DNA of 64,000 bases from Pseudomonas sp. Au-Pse12. GTDB taxonomy: Bacteria > Pseudomonadota > Gammaproteobacteria > Pseudomonadales > Pseudomonadaceae. The position numbers were made by a program, and so were the translations under genes. The notes under the pieces were generated by a model. The model did no database searches, had not been told where the DNA came from, and was given only the letters and a program-made list of their open reading frames with translations. Positions within the stretch are counted from its first letter, which is position 1; each line of letters starts with the position of its first letter. This document shows positions 54,872-61,706 of this stretch, piece after piece. The DNA lies in the NCBI RefSeq assembly GCF_021341665.1, contig NZ_JAJTTH010000002.1, forward strand, positions 744,001 to 808,000, in the 5' to 3' direction.

Positions 54872-55522
54872 TTACTCTGCTGTTGAATTTCGATTTTGCG
54901 GCGGGAGGAACGTTTCAGGATGGGCGCTCAGATACTGTTCAAAACGTTTTGCGTTCTTGTATTCGTTGTATCCGGTAGCGAATAAAGCGCTACCGCAGGT
55001 AAAAGTAAAGACAAGACAAAGCCCAATGAAAAATCCATAAGGTGGCCCCGCTTTCAACATGACTGCGATGCCCAGGATAGCTCCAACGGCCATAAAGATC
55101 ATAGCTGCGAGCATTCCGACCCAAGCGCCAATTACGTCTGAGCGCCGGATTCTGATAAAAGGTGTGGGATTCTCTGGAGTACAGACCAAGTATTTGGCGA
55201 CTTGTCGGATCTGCTTCCTATCCCAAAGCCCCAACTGGGCGAGCTTTAGCAACGCCGCTGCCTTCACGGAGCTGGCACGAATACCCGAAGCGATGTGAAA
55301 CCCTTCAAGCTGGATTGCATCATCGAGATACGTAGTAAGTTGGCTCTCCACCACCTGATCACTACGTAGTTCTTTCAAACGCTTGTATCGCTTATGTACG
55401 AAGTGGCTATCGTAAAATTCCAGCGCCTTGACCAAGGCAGTGATCAGAATAACGACGACTCCTGCAAGTGCTGTAACGATTGCAGAACCGCTATTGGAAA
55501 AGCTTTGAATTTGCTCAAGCAT
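54872..55522 (-). CDS. orphan multi-pass membrane protein
   Basis: 216 residues from ATG 55522 (GTG 55531 is the alternative). One N-terminal helix (SAIVTALAGVVVILITALVKALEFY), a cytosolic middle part with charged helices (KRYKRLKELRSDQVVESQLTTYLDDAIQ... PENPTPFIRIRRSDV), then two C-terminal helices (GMLAAMIFMAVGAILGIAVML and YGFFIGLCLVFTFTCGSALFATG). I do not recognise a family. It is alone between two copies of an imperfect 50-base repeat, in accessory DNA that also carries toxin-antitoxin-like genes, so a defence or effector role is conceivable but unproven. Confidence 0.65.
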   Translation of the reverse strand: MLEQIQSFSNSGSAIVTALAGVVVILITALVKALEFYDSHFVHKRYKRLKELRSDQVVESQLTTYLDDAIQLEGFHIASGIRASSVKAAALLKLAQLGLWDRKQIRQVAKYLVCTPENPTPFIRIRRSDVIGAWVGMLAAMIFMAVGAILGIAVMLKAGPPYGFFIGLCLVFTFTCGSALFATGYNEYKNAKRFEQYLSAHPETFLPPQNRNSTAE

Positions 55523-56126
55523 AGTTGCCACTTCTTAGATAACGGAAACGGCCATATTGCCTTCATCCCCGCTACCATTCTACTTCGACCAGGAAGCTAT
55601 CTGTATTGACTATAAAGCAGTAGCGCTCTATGAAAAAGCAAGTTTTTGAAGGCAGCGGGCTGCCTAGGTCCGATCTTTGGGGAGGCGAGCCTTAGCGCGA
55701 ACTCTCTGTTGGCTTCGAGAGAGAGCGTAGCACCGGCGCCATGAATATCCGGAATTACCTTTACGTGGTTTGCGTCCGCCGGCGGCAAAGTGTCCTGGCG
55801 ATGTGATACGGGATTTCCCCGAATCTAATGCGTGAGCCCCGCCCGCAGGGGCCGCCACGGGCTCTCAGGCGGCCACGCTCGCCGAATCCGTCTCATGCCT
55901 GCCTCACATTTCGTCAAAGCGTGGTCAAAGCAAACCAGATCATGGAGCCCGAGAACAAAACTGTAGAAATAAAATAGGCCATCATTCTCCCTATCCTGTA
56001 AGGGGACGGAAAGGTAGAGTGCGGCATGCTGCAGCCCTGGTGCCGCACGATCACACAACCTCCAGTCACAAGGCCGCGACTGAGTGCATACTGCACTGCC
56101 GGGGCAATAGATAGGGCTCGCTCCCC
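55523..56126. other. non-coding gap with the right copy of the 50-base repeat
   Basis: About 600 bases. It holds the right repeat copy (55881-55930) and no credible gene. The region before 56127 should contain the promoter of the DUF2971 gene. Confidence 0.45.
55881..55930. repeat. right copy of the 50-base imperfect repeat
   Basis: Contains CGTCAAAGCGTGGTCAAAG, a clear member of the paired GTCAA motif family; partner of 54743-54792. A third partial copy, CCGTCAAAGCGTGGTAA, is at about 54632-54648. Confidence 0.65.
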
Positions 56127-57008
56127 ATGTCACTTCCCAAAATACTGTACAAATACATTACACCTTCAACGACCTTAAAGGTTCTGAGAAACTCTAAACT
56201 TCGCTGGTCGAGCCCTTTGCTCTTCAACGACCTGTCCGAACTAAAGCGAATGCCGCGCTTTCACCCAACAGTCGAAGCGTCTCTCAAGGACTTTCCAGAG
56301 GCTATCGCGCGATTAGTATATGACAACCAAAACATTAAAGCCGCCGATAGACTTACATCCAAATCTAGAATATTAATAATTCTTGCAGTGAAACTGAGAG
56401 ATCAAGGATACTCCAGAGAGCATGCTATTCAAGCCCTAACCATAGAAGCCAAGGGAATAGACTCCGATATCGAAAATTCACTCAGAAACTTAATTTCTGA
56501 AGAACATATAAGCAAATTGCGTGTTTTGTGCCTTACTACCGAGTTCGACAATCAGGTCATGTGGGGGAACTACGCAGAAAACCACAAAGGCTGCGTCCTA
56601 GCTTTTCAGCATATAAAAAGCCTAGACACACCTCTGCTCGAAGCCAAAAAAGTTCACTACTCAAGAGACCAGCCAGTTGTTGGTAAAGGGCTAGATTTTT
56701 TGCTTTATGGGGACACCCCCGAGCTTCGGGAAAAATCATCAAAAGCGATATATTATACAAAGCATGAAGAATGGAGCTATGAGCGTGAATGGCGGGCTAT
56801 CGCGCGAGCAAAATCTGGATTCGCTGATCAGTTTTCAGACTACCTATTTTATCCCGAAGAGCTCGAATCAGTCACCCTTGGAGCACGAGCCTCAATAGAC
56901 ACAGAAAGAGAAATTTGCGACCTGCTGTCAGCCAAATATCCGGCTACGGCTCTGTACAAAATCAAAGAACACAATGGAAGACTTGAGAGGCATATAGTAC
57001 CGAGATAG
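56127..57008 (+). CDS. DUF2971 domain protein, probably acquired
   Basis: 293 residues. The DUF2971 hallmarks are present: N-terminal LYKYITPSTTLKVLRNSKLRWSSPLLFNDLSE, central LCLTTEFDNQVMWGNYAENHKGCVLAF, and C-terminal YYTKHEEWSYEREWRAI followed by VTLGARAS. The biochemical role is unknown; such genes are common in defence islands and mobile DNA. Base composition is clearly more AT-rich than the core genes (many AAA, ATA and TTA codons), which suggests recent transfer. No partner gene overlaps it. The start ATG gives the family-typical MSLPKILYKY. Confidence 0.85.
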   Translation: MSLPKILYKYITPSTTLKVLRNSKLRWSSPLLFNDLSELKRMPRFHPTVEASLKDFPEAIARLVYDNQNIKAADRLTSKSRILIILAVKLRDQGYSREHAIQALTIEAKGIDSDIENSLRNLISEEHISKLRVLCLTTEFDNQVMWGNYAENHKGCVLAFQHIKSLDTPLLEAKKVHYSRDQPVVGKGLDFLLYGDTPELREKSSKAIYYTKHEEWSYEREWRAIARAKSGFADQFSDYLFYPEELESVTLGARASIDTEREICDLLSAKYPATALYKIKEHNGRLERHIVPR

Positions 57009-57428
57009 AGTCGTCGCAGCACGATAATATCTTGCCCCTTCCAAGTTATTCGAACTCACCGTGGGATTGCGAATAGCCTTCACTGGTATTCAGGTATCCA
57101 CCCGCCACGGCCTAAAGTCTTGGTAATCACGGTGAAAACCAACGTCTGATAGCCTATAGATTTCTCAAAAATCAGGTCGCCAAGTTCGCACCAGCCTTGC
57201 GTAAGGGCTTGCGAACCATGGTGCGAACTATGGGGGCTGACTTGCTGGCGAGGGTTACGTGAGGTGTGTATCGATGGCTTGTAGTTTGAAGTTTCAGGCA
57301 TTTAAGGGGGTGTGCAGAGAGTGCGTGTAAAGCTGGGTGAAATAGCGCGCTCAGCTGTTACCTGTACTGTTACGGCCAGACTTGATTCACGTCGTCAGCC
57401 AAGCTTCCCGGCTCATGGTCCAAAGGAG
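57009..57428. other. gap between the DUF2971 and Fic genes
   Basis: About 420 bases without a convincing gene. A minus-strand frame at 57080-57301 lacks a ribosome binding site and conserved features. The two flanking genes are convergent, so no promoter is required here. Confidence 0.45.
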
Positions 57429-58061
57429 CTAATTCGGCGGTGTCTCAGCGGGAGCCTGCTGCGTAGCAAGTTGTTCTGCGATGAGGCGGGACAACAGTTC
57501 ATGTAACGGGTTCAGATCAACTGGGCCTTGGGTCAAAGATGCATCTACTCGCTGGAGTGCTAGAACGTATTCACCCCGGTCGCGACAAATAAGTTCCGGA
57601 AGGATTGTAGTACCTGGTAGCCAGCCACCGGATTTTACACACAGCACAAAATAGCTAGCGGCCCTAGCTGACCGACCGTTGCCATTGATAAATGGGTGAA
57701 TGTGGTTTAGTCGCCAGAGCACGAATGCTGTTAGCGCCACCGGGTCTGATTGCTCCCAACTCCTATTCACGATATTTACAAAATCGTCCATAAGCGCCTC
57801 GACACGGTAGTGTTCGGGGGGCATATGGTTGCCTACGACGACTTGGCAAGGGCGGTACTCGCCTGCATTCGTATGCAGGCAGGTAATGGCATGAAAATTC
57901 AATGCCTTGATGATGTGGTTCGACAGGAACGGGCGATCGACAGCCAATGCAGCGCTTACTATAGACCGCAAAAAGTCGTACTGCCGATTGCCGTTGGAGA
58001 CTTCCAGTTCTTGGTAAACTGGATTTTGCTCAGTGTTACCGCAGAGTTCGAAGAGGATCAA
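57429..58061 (-). CDS. Fic-domain protein
   Basis: 210 residues with a complete Fic core, NHIHPFINGNGRSARAASYFVL (in part): the catalytic His, the anion-binding GNG and the two Arg of HxFx(D/N)GNGRxxR are all present. Fic enzymes usually AMPylate a target protein; others transfer phosphate or UMP. I do not see the inhibitory S/T-x-x-x-E-G/N helix in the N-terminal region, which fits a class with a separate antitoxin. The start overlaps the upstream 69-residue gene by four bases, so the pair is likely a toxin-antitoxin module. The target is unknown. Confidence 0.87.
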   Translation of the reverse strand: MILFELCGNTEQNPVYQELEVSNGNRQYDFLRSIVSAALAVDRPFLSNHIIKALNFHAITCLHTNAGEYRPCQVVVGNHMPPEHYRVEALMDDFVNIVNRSWEQSDPVALTAFVLWRLNHIHPFINGNGRSARAASYFVLCVKSGGWLPGTTILPELICRDRGEYVLALQRVDASLTQGPVDLNPLHELLSRLIAEQLATQQAPAETPPN

Positions 58062-58267
58062 CGTTTTTCCCCTTCGACTCCTTCCTGCTCAAGGATCAGC
58101 TTACGAACTTGCTCACGCGTGACTCCGTTCTTCGAGCTCACAGACCCGTAGACGAACGAGACGCGTTGCTCCAACATTTCGGCGGCAGTCTGCTTATGTT
58201 GCGAGGCCCCTTGGAGTGCGCACAATAGACCTGGATCTGTCTTCAAATCCAAAAAATTCTTAGCCAT
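58058..58267 (-). CDS. small protein coupled to the Fic gene, candidate antitoxin
   Basis: 69 residues (MAKNFLDLKTDPGLLCALQGASQHKQTAAEMLEQRVSFVYGSVSSKNGVTREQVRKLILEQEG, in part). A good ribosome binding site GGGAGGT precedes ATG 58267. The stop overlaps the Fic start by four bases. The segment RVSFVYGS...TREQVRKLILEQEG is typical of small proteins encoded before Fic genes. A classical VbhA/FicA inhibitory motif is not evident, so neutralisation by it is an inference from gene order. Confidence 0.7.
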   Translation of the reverse strand: MAKNFLDLKTDPGLLCALQGASQHKQTAAEMLEQRVSFVYGSVSSKNGVTREQVRKLILEQEGVEGEKR

Positions 58268-58907
58268 GGTTACCTCCCTAATTCTGGTTGGCCTAAAACT
58301 TCGACACCGGCGCAGGCCGTGTGTCCTGTTTACTTATCGATCTCGCTGACGAAGATCGCAAGAAAATTTACGCTCCTGCTTTAAGGCGCCGGCGCGGTCA
58401 TCGGAGCAACTGGTGCTCATGATTGTAGCCTGTTCTCACATTTTCTCACTTTGCGTTTAGTACCGACCGTCGAATCTGTTGACCCGACCAGAAGCGACAA
58501 GGGGTTGATGCTCGGCGCATTTGGACATCACCTCCGGTATTCGTCTTGTAATGGTTGAAACCATGGATATCTGAGTGGATACCACCCGATCAGCTCAGCG
58601 CCAGCGACTTGTCAAAACTTGTCATCTGGTCGTCGCGGCAAACCTGACAAAGCCTGACATTGGAAGCGCGGTGCTGGGGCTTGGCCAAGCAGGACAGAAT
58701 GTTGAGATTTGTTGAGGTTGCAAGGCGCTGGGCGGCTTTGTAGCGGAGATCCGTTCAGACTGAGGTGGTTACTTTTGGTGGTTACCGCGAGAAGGCTTTC
58801 CAGGGGCAAATGACGCCAAATCCTGGCAACCATTCCCGCGGCGCGCCGGCCGGCGAGACAGACCATACGATCTCAGTTGGATCACATGGTCTGCTTTGAT
58901 CGGTTTT
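58268..58907. other. gap between the Fic module and the phage-like genes
   Basis: About 640 bases without a credible gene. Two members of the paired motif family occur here: TTGTCAAAACTTGTCA (58614-58629) and TGACAAAGCCTGACA (58645-58660). GCGGCGCGCCGGCCGGCG at about 58839-58857 is a very GC-rich palindromic patch. It may be the outer end of the phage-like element. Confidence 0.45.
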
Positions 58908-59351
58908 TTAGATTGAGCTCGGACGAATGTCTGTTCCATTTTGCGTCCCCGAAATCCTAAATTTTTGGACCTCGCCAGCGTTTAACTCAGAGGCTGTCTC
59001 TTTCAGTGGCTGGCCGACCTGAAAGGCGCATACCCCGTTGCCATCCTCGTCACCAGAAATGCCAACAATATGCCGCCCAGGCTTCACCCTGAACGTCACC
59101 GATTCGCCGGTATTGATCCTTGCCGCTTTTTTGCCGTCGATGAGAACTGTCGCATAGCAGCCTCCCGACGCCCAAAAACCATTGTCGCGACTCACAACGA
59201 GCACCGCTCCGCCCGGAACGTCCTGTTGAAATGCTAATGTCCTATCGGCCGGTACTGGCTTGGCAGATGCTGAATCAACTGGCGTGCTTGAGCAGCCAAC
59301 CAACAGGCCGGCAGCGCTGGCAACGATGAGAGTGGCAAAAGTCCTTTGCAT
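58908..59351 (-). CDS. small phage-associated lipoprotein
   Basis: 147 residues from ATG 59351. A lipoprotein signal with lipobox is visible: MQRTFATLIVASAAGLLVGCSS, with Cys20 as the lipidated residue and Ser at +2, favouring the outer membrane. The mature part is a small beta-rich domain (GGAVLVVSRDNGFWASGGCYATVLIDGKKAARINTGESVTFRVKPGRHIVGISGDEDG, in part). Similar lipoproteins occur next to tail-tip genes in Pseudomonas prophages and could mediate lysogenic conversion or exclusion of other phages. It lies 45 bases after the tail gene. Confidence 0.8.
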   Translation of the reverse strand: MQRTFATLIVASAAGLLVGCSSTPVDSASAKPVPADRTLAFQQDVPGGAVLVVSRDNGFWASGGCYATVLIDGKKAARINTGESVTFRVKPGRHIVGISGDEDGNGVCAFQVGQPLKETASELNAGEVQKFRISGTQNGTDIRPSSI

Positions 59352-59396
59352 GGGGTTCGTCCTCGGATGTGAATCGCGACTGTAACTCACCTGCGG

Positions 59397-59975
59397 CTAC
59401 ATCTGATCTTCGGAATAGATCCCGGCGCTGATAACTGCGCTGCCGACAATCATCCGGCCATAGAGCAGCGGGACAGGGTTGCCCTGGACGCTAGTGTTCA
59501 CGGCTCCGTTGAAGCTGTAACTGGGGCGGTTGTTGGGAGTGTCCTGAGTGCCCAGCCCCTTGGCTTGTGGACTGAGCATCTGGATAACGCCGCCTGCAAC
59601 AAGAGCAAGTCCTGGAGCGAGCGTTGCACCGTTGGTGAATGGAGATAGGACGATCAAGACTGCTCCGACGATGGTCTGCAGCAGCCCCGCTCGCTTTGAC
59701 CCAGTAATTACTGGAACAATGCGAATGACCTTTTTGCCCGTCGGTTTGCCGAGGTCGTCCTCGCCGATGTTTTCACTTCCGATGAACACCGCAAACCGTA
59801 AACCTTTGCTTTCTGCCTCCATCATGAACTTCTCGAACCCGCGGAACCGCTTGAAGTAACCCATTACGTCACGTAGCCCGTTGCTGGTGGCGACCCGGTG
59901 CTTGGTCCTACCAGCGATCCTGGCTAGCTGGTCAGTAACGATGACTGTTTGCATTTTCTCGGTATAGGTTGTCAT
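59397..59975 (-). CDS. lambda gpI-like tail tip assembly protein
   Basis: 192 residues from ATG 59975, with AAGGAG upstream. The C-terminal signature VNTSVQGNPVPLLYGRMIVGSAVISAGI and the preceding Gly/Ala-rich hydrophobic region (LLQTIVGAVLIVLSPF... LAPGLALVAGGVIQML) match phage lambda tail assembly protein I. In lambdoid tails gpI acts with gpJ, K and L at the tail tip. Here no gpK/L lies upstream and no gpJ downstream; the neighbours are replication-side ORFs and a lipoprotein, so it is an isolated tail gene. Confidence 0.85.
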   Translation of the reverse strand: MTTYTEKMQTVIVTDQLARIAGRTKHRVATSNGLRDVMGYFKRFRGFEKFMMEAESKGLRFAVFIGSENIGEDDLGKPTGKKVIRIVPVITGSKRAGLLQTIVGAVLIVLSPFTNGATLAPGLALVAGGVIQMLSPQAKGLGTQDTPNNRPSYSFNGAVNTSVQGNPVPLLYGRMIVGSAVISAGIYSEDQM

Positions 59976-59988
59976 GGGGCTTGGCTCC

Positions 59989-60321
59989 TTATTTGAGCTC
60001 AAGGTCTTTGGCCAGACGGGCGCGGCTGTCCTGGCAGTCCTTGATCAATCTCTGGGTAATAGCTGGGTGATCTTGGTAAAAGGAGCTGGTGGCTCTGGCG
60101 CTCCTGCAAGACTTGCGCAGAATCGCCGCCAAGATTTCGGCTTCTGCGTAGGTGAAGAAAGGTCCATCAACGTAGTGTTTCTGGCCGGTACTGGTAACGG
60201 TGACGAGGTAAGCAGCGTGCCTTGCTGGTGATTCATGCCTTTCGAGTTCATGGGCTTCGCACGCTTGCACGAAACGCTCTCGGTACGTCTGAGTCAGCAT
60301 CTGGAGGTTTTGATCTGTCAT
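59989..60321 (-). CDS. hypothetical protein of the phage-like element
   Basis: 110 residues from ATG 60321, with AGAGGA seven bases upstream. The sequence (MTDQNLQMLTQTYRERFVQACEAHELERHES...) is hydrophilic, with the strand-like stretch AAYLVTVTSTGQKHYVDGPFFTYAEAEILAAIL. No family is recognised. It ends 13 bases before the tail gene and shares its strand. Confidence 0.65.
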   Translation of the reverse strand: MTDQNLQMLTQTYRERFVQACEAHELERHESPARHAAYLVTVTSTGQKHYVDGPFFTYAEAEILAAILRKSCRSARATSSFYQDHPAITQRLIKDCQDSRARLAKDLELK

Positions 60322-60427
60322 GTTGTCCTCTGTGCGCCGCTGGCGCTGGTCATGGGCTACCGCCCGTTGGAGTCGCTCTGAGTCGCGCCACGTTTTCGTG
60401 ATCTGCAAAACGTGGCGCGGAAAATGG

Positions 60428-61036
60428 TTATTTGCCGACGATGCTCAGGCTGGGTGGTAGCTTCGGGCCGAACGGCGCACCAGGTGCAAAGGGATCGGGT
60501 AGCAGATGCTCAGGGCATTCCTTGATGAACTGGATCATGGCGGCGTGGCAGGCGCGGTAAAGCGGGCCACCGGCTCCCCATCCATCACTCTTGCGGGCGG
60601 CGCTGTCTTCCAGTTGAGACAGGTACACCACCCCACGAAGACTGGTGTCGCCATTTGCGCTGGCCTGTTGGCGATGTACTGGATTGACGCCCAGCAGGTC
60701 GCACATCAGGTCGAAGCCCACTGCCTGCGCCAGCCCTTCACGGTCGAACATCAATGACTGACCGAACCCAGCAAGTGCGCTCTGCGCTCCGCTGCGGGCA
60801 GCTTCTTGGTGTTCGCTGGCCTGCTCCTCCAGTTCCGCAATGGCTTGCCGGGTGAAGGGGAGGAACGCTTTCAACTTGCCCGCCTGCCGGCGAAGGGCTC
60901 GCCGCTCACAGCGGATAGCGTCGAGATGCTCAGCAATGGCGCGGCAGATCCGCCGAGTGATGATGAGCCGGGTGGCGGCGCTATTGCCTGGCTTCAAAGC
61001 GATGTCGCACAAGCGAGTGATAAGGCTGGGCGTCAT
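60428..61036 (-). CDS. hypothetical protein of the phage-like element
   Basis: 202 residues from ATG 61036, which overlaps the preceding gene by four bases. Basic and helical at the N-terminus (RLIITRRICRAIAEHLDAIRCERRALRRQAGKLKAFLPFTRQAIAELEEQA, in part) and followed by a compact region ending in PKLPPSLSIVGK. The basic helical segment could bind nucleic acid or form a coiled coil. No family is recognised. The upstream frame extension to 61171 is rejected because it overlaps the previous gene without a ribosome binding site. Confidence 0.65.
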   Translation of the reverse strand: MTPSLITRLCDIALKPGNSAATRLIITRRICRAIAEHLDAIRCERRALRRQAGKLKAFLPFTRQAIAELEEQASEHQEAARSGAQSALAGFGQSLMFDREGLAQAVGFDLMCDLLGVNPVHRQQASANGDTSLRGVVYLSQLEDSAARKSDGWGAGGPLYRACHAAMIQFIKECPEHLLPDPFAPGAPFGPKLPPSLSIVGK

Positions 61037-61347
61037 TGGTGCGCCTCCATAGGTGTGGCGTCGTAGCTGGCGCGCAGGTGAGCGCCAGCCGTGCAATGGC
61101 GGCCTGTAGGCGCGTAGCAGGATCGACAAGCCATGATGTGGTTGATGTATTGGTCGCGTGCCTGTCGCCATTCCAGCGTGGCGGAGGCGGCACTTGCGTG
61201 CGGGCTGGTGCTGAACTGGGGGGCACGCTCGGCGTGGTTGACCAACACCAGGCGCGAGCGAGGCTCAGGATTGCTCCGAAGTTCTGTGGGGGAGGCAGCG
61301 GTAACGATGGGCTGCATGTGATCGAGCAGCGCAGAAAGAAGGCTCAT
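61033..61347 (-). CDS. small protein with C-terminal Cys/His cluster
   Basis: 104 residues from ATG 61347. The C-terminal part MACRSCYAPTGRHCTAGAHLRASYDAT has Cys and His spaced like a small zinc site (CRSCYAPTGRHC). Four-base overlaps with both neighbours indicate translational coupling. Small zinc-finger-like proteins of this kind are frequent next to phage primases. Function unknown. Confidence 0.6.
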   Translation of the reverse strand: MSLLSALLDHMQPIVTAASPTELRSNPEPRSRLVLVNHAERAPQFSTSPHASAASATLEWRQARDQYINHIMACRSCYAPTGRHCTAGAHLRASYDATPMEAHQ

Positions 61348-61706
61348 ACCACCACCTCGCTGCAATTACTCGTAATCCAATGTTCCTCTGATTTCAAAAA
61401 CACCGGCAACAACGGCAACAAAGGCAACAGCCCCGTAAACCGTGGCCTCCAGACGTTGCCGATGCTTCCAAATCGTTGCCACCAGTTTTGAACCGGCAAC
61501 AGTGATAACCAAATGAGAGGGGCGATGCCGTCTCTTATGTTGAAAATCAGGTGTGCGTTGCCAGTTGTTGCCACTCTTTTTACAGGGTGGCAACGGCTGT
61601 AAGCCACGTCCTGTAAGGCCGTTGCCGGTGTTGCCACTGTTGCCAGCGATTCTAGGTTCCTGTGAACTTGGGCAATCCGCGGAGGTAGTGTTTGAGGGCT
61701 GGTCAT
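61344..61706 (-). CDS. small ORF coupled to the DUF927 gene
   Basis: 120 residues (MTSPQTLPPRIAQVHRNLESLATVATPATALQDVAYSRCHPVKRVAT, in part). It starts four bases inside the DUF927 stop and ends four bases inside the next start; this double overlap is the main evidence that it is translated. The composition is odd and low in recognisable structure. An alternative frame at 61366-61743 covers the same DNA. Repeated GGCAAC/GTTGCC units (coding for VAT-like steps) make the local DNA partly repetitive. Confidence 0.5.
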   Translation of the reverse strand: MTSPQTLPPRIAQVHRNLESLATVATPATALQDVAYSRCHPVKRVATTGNAHLIFNIRDGIAPLIWLSLLPVQNWWQRFGSIGNVWRPRFTGLLPLLPLLPVFLKSEEHWITSNCSEVVV

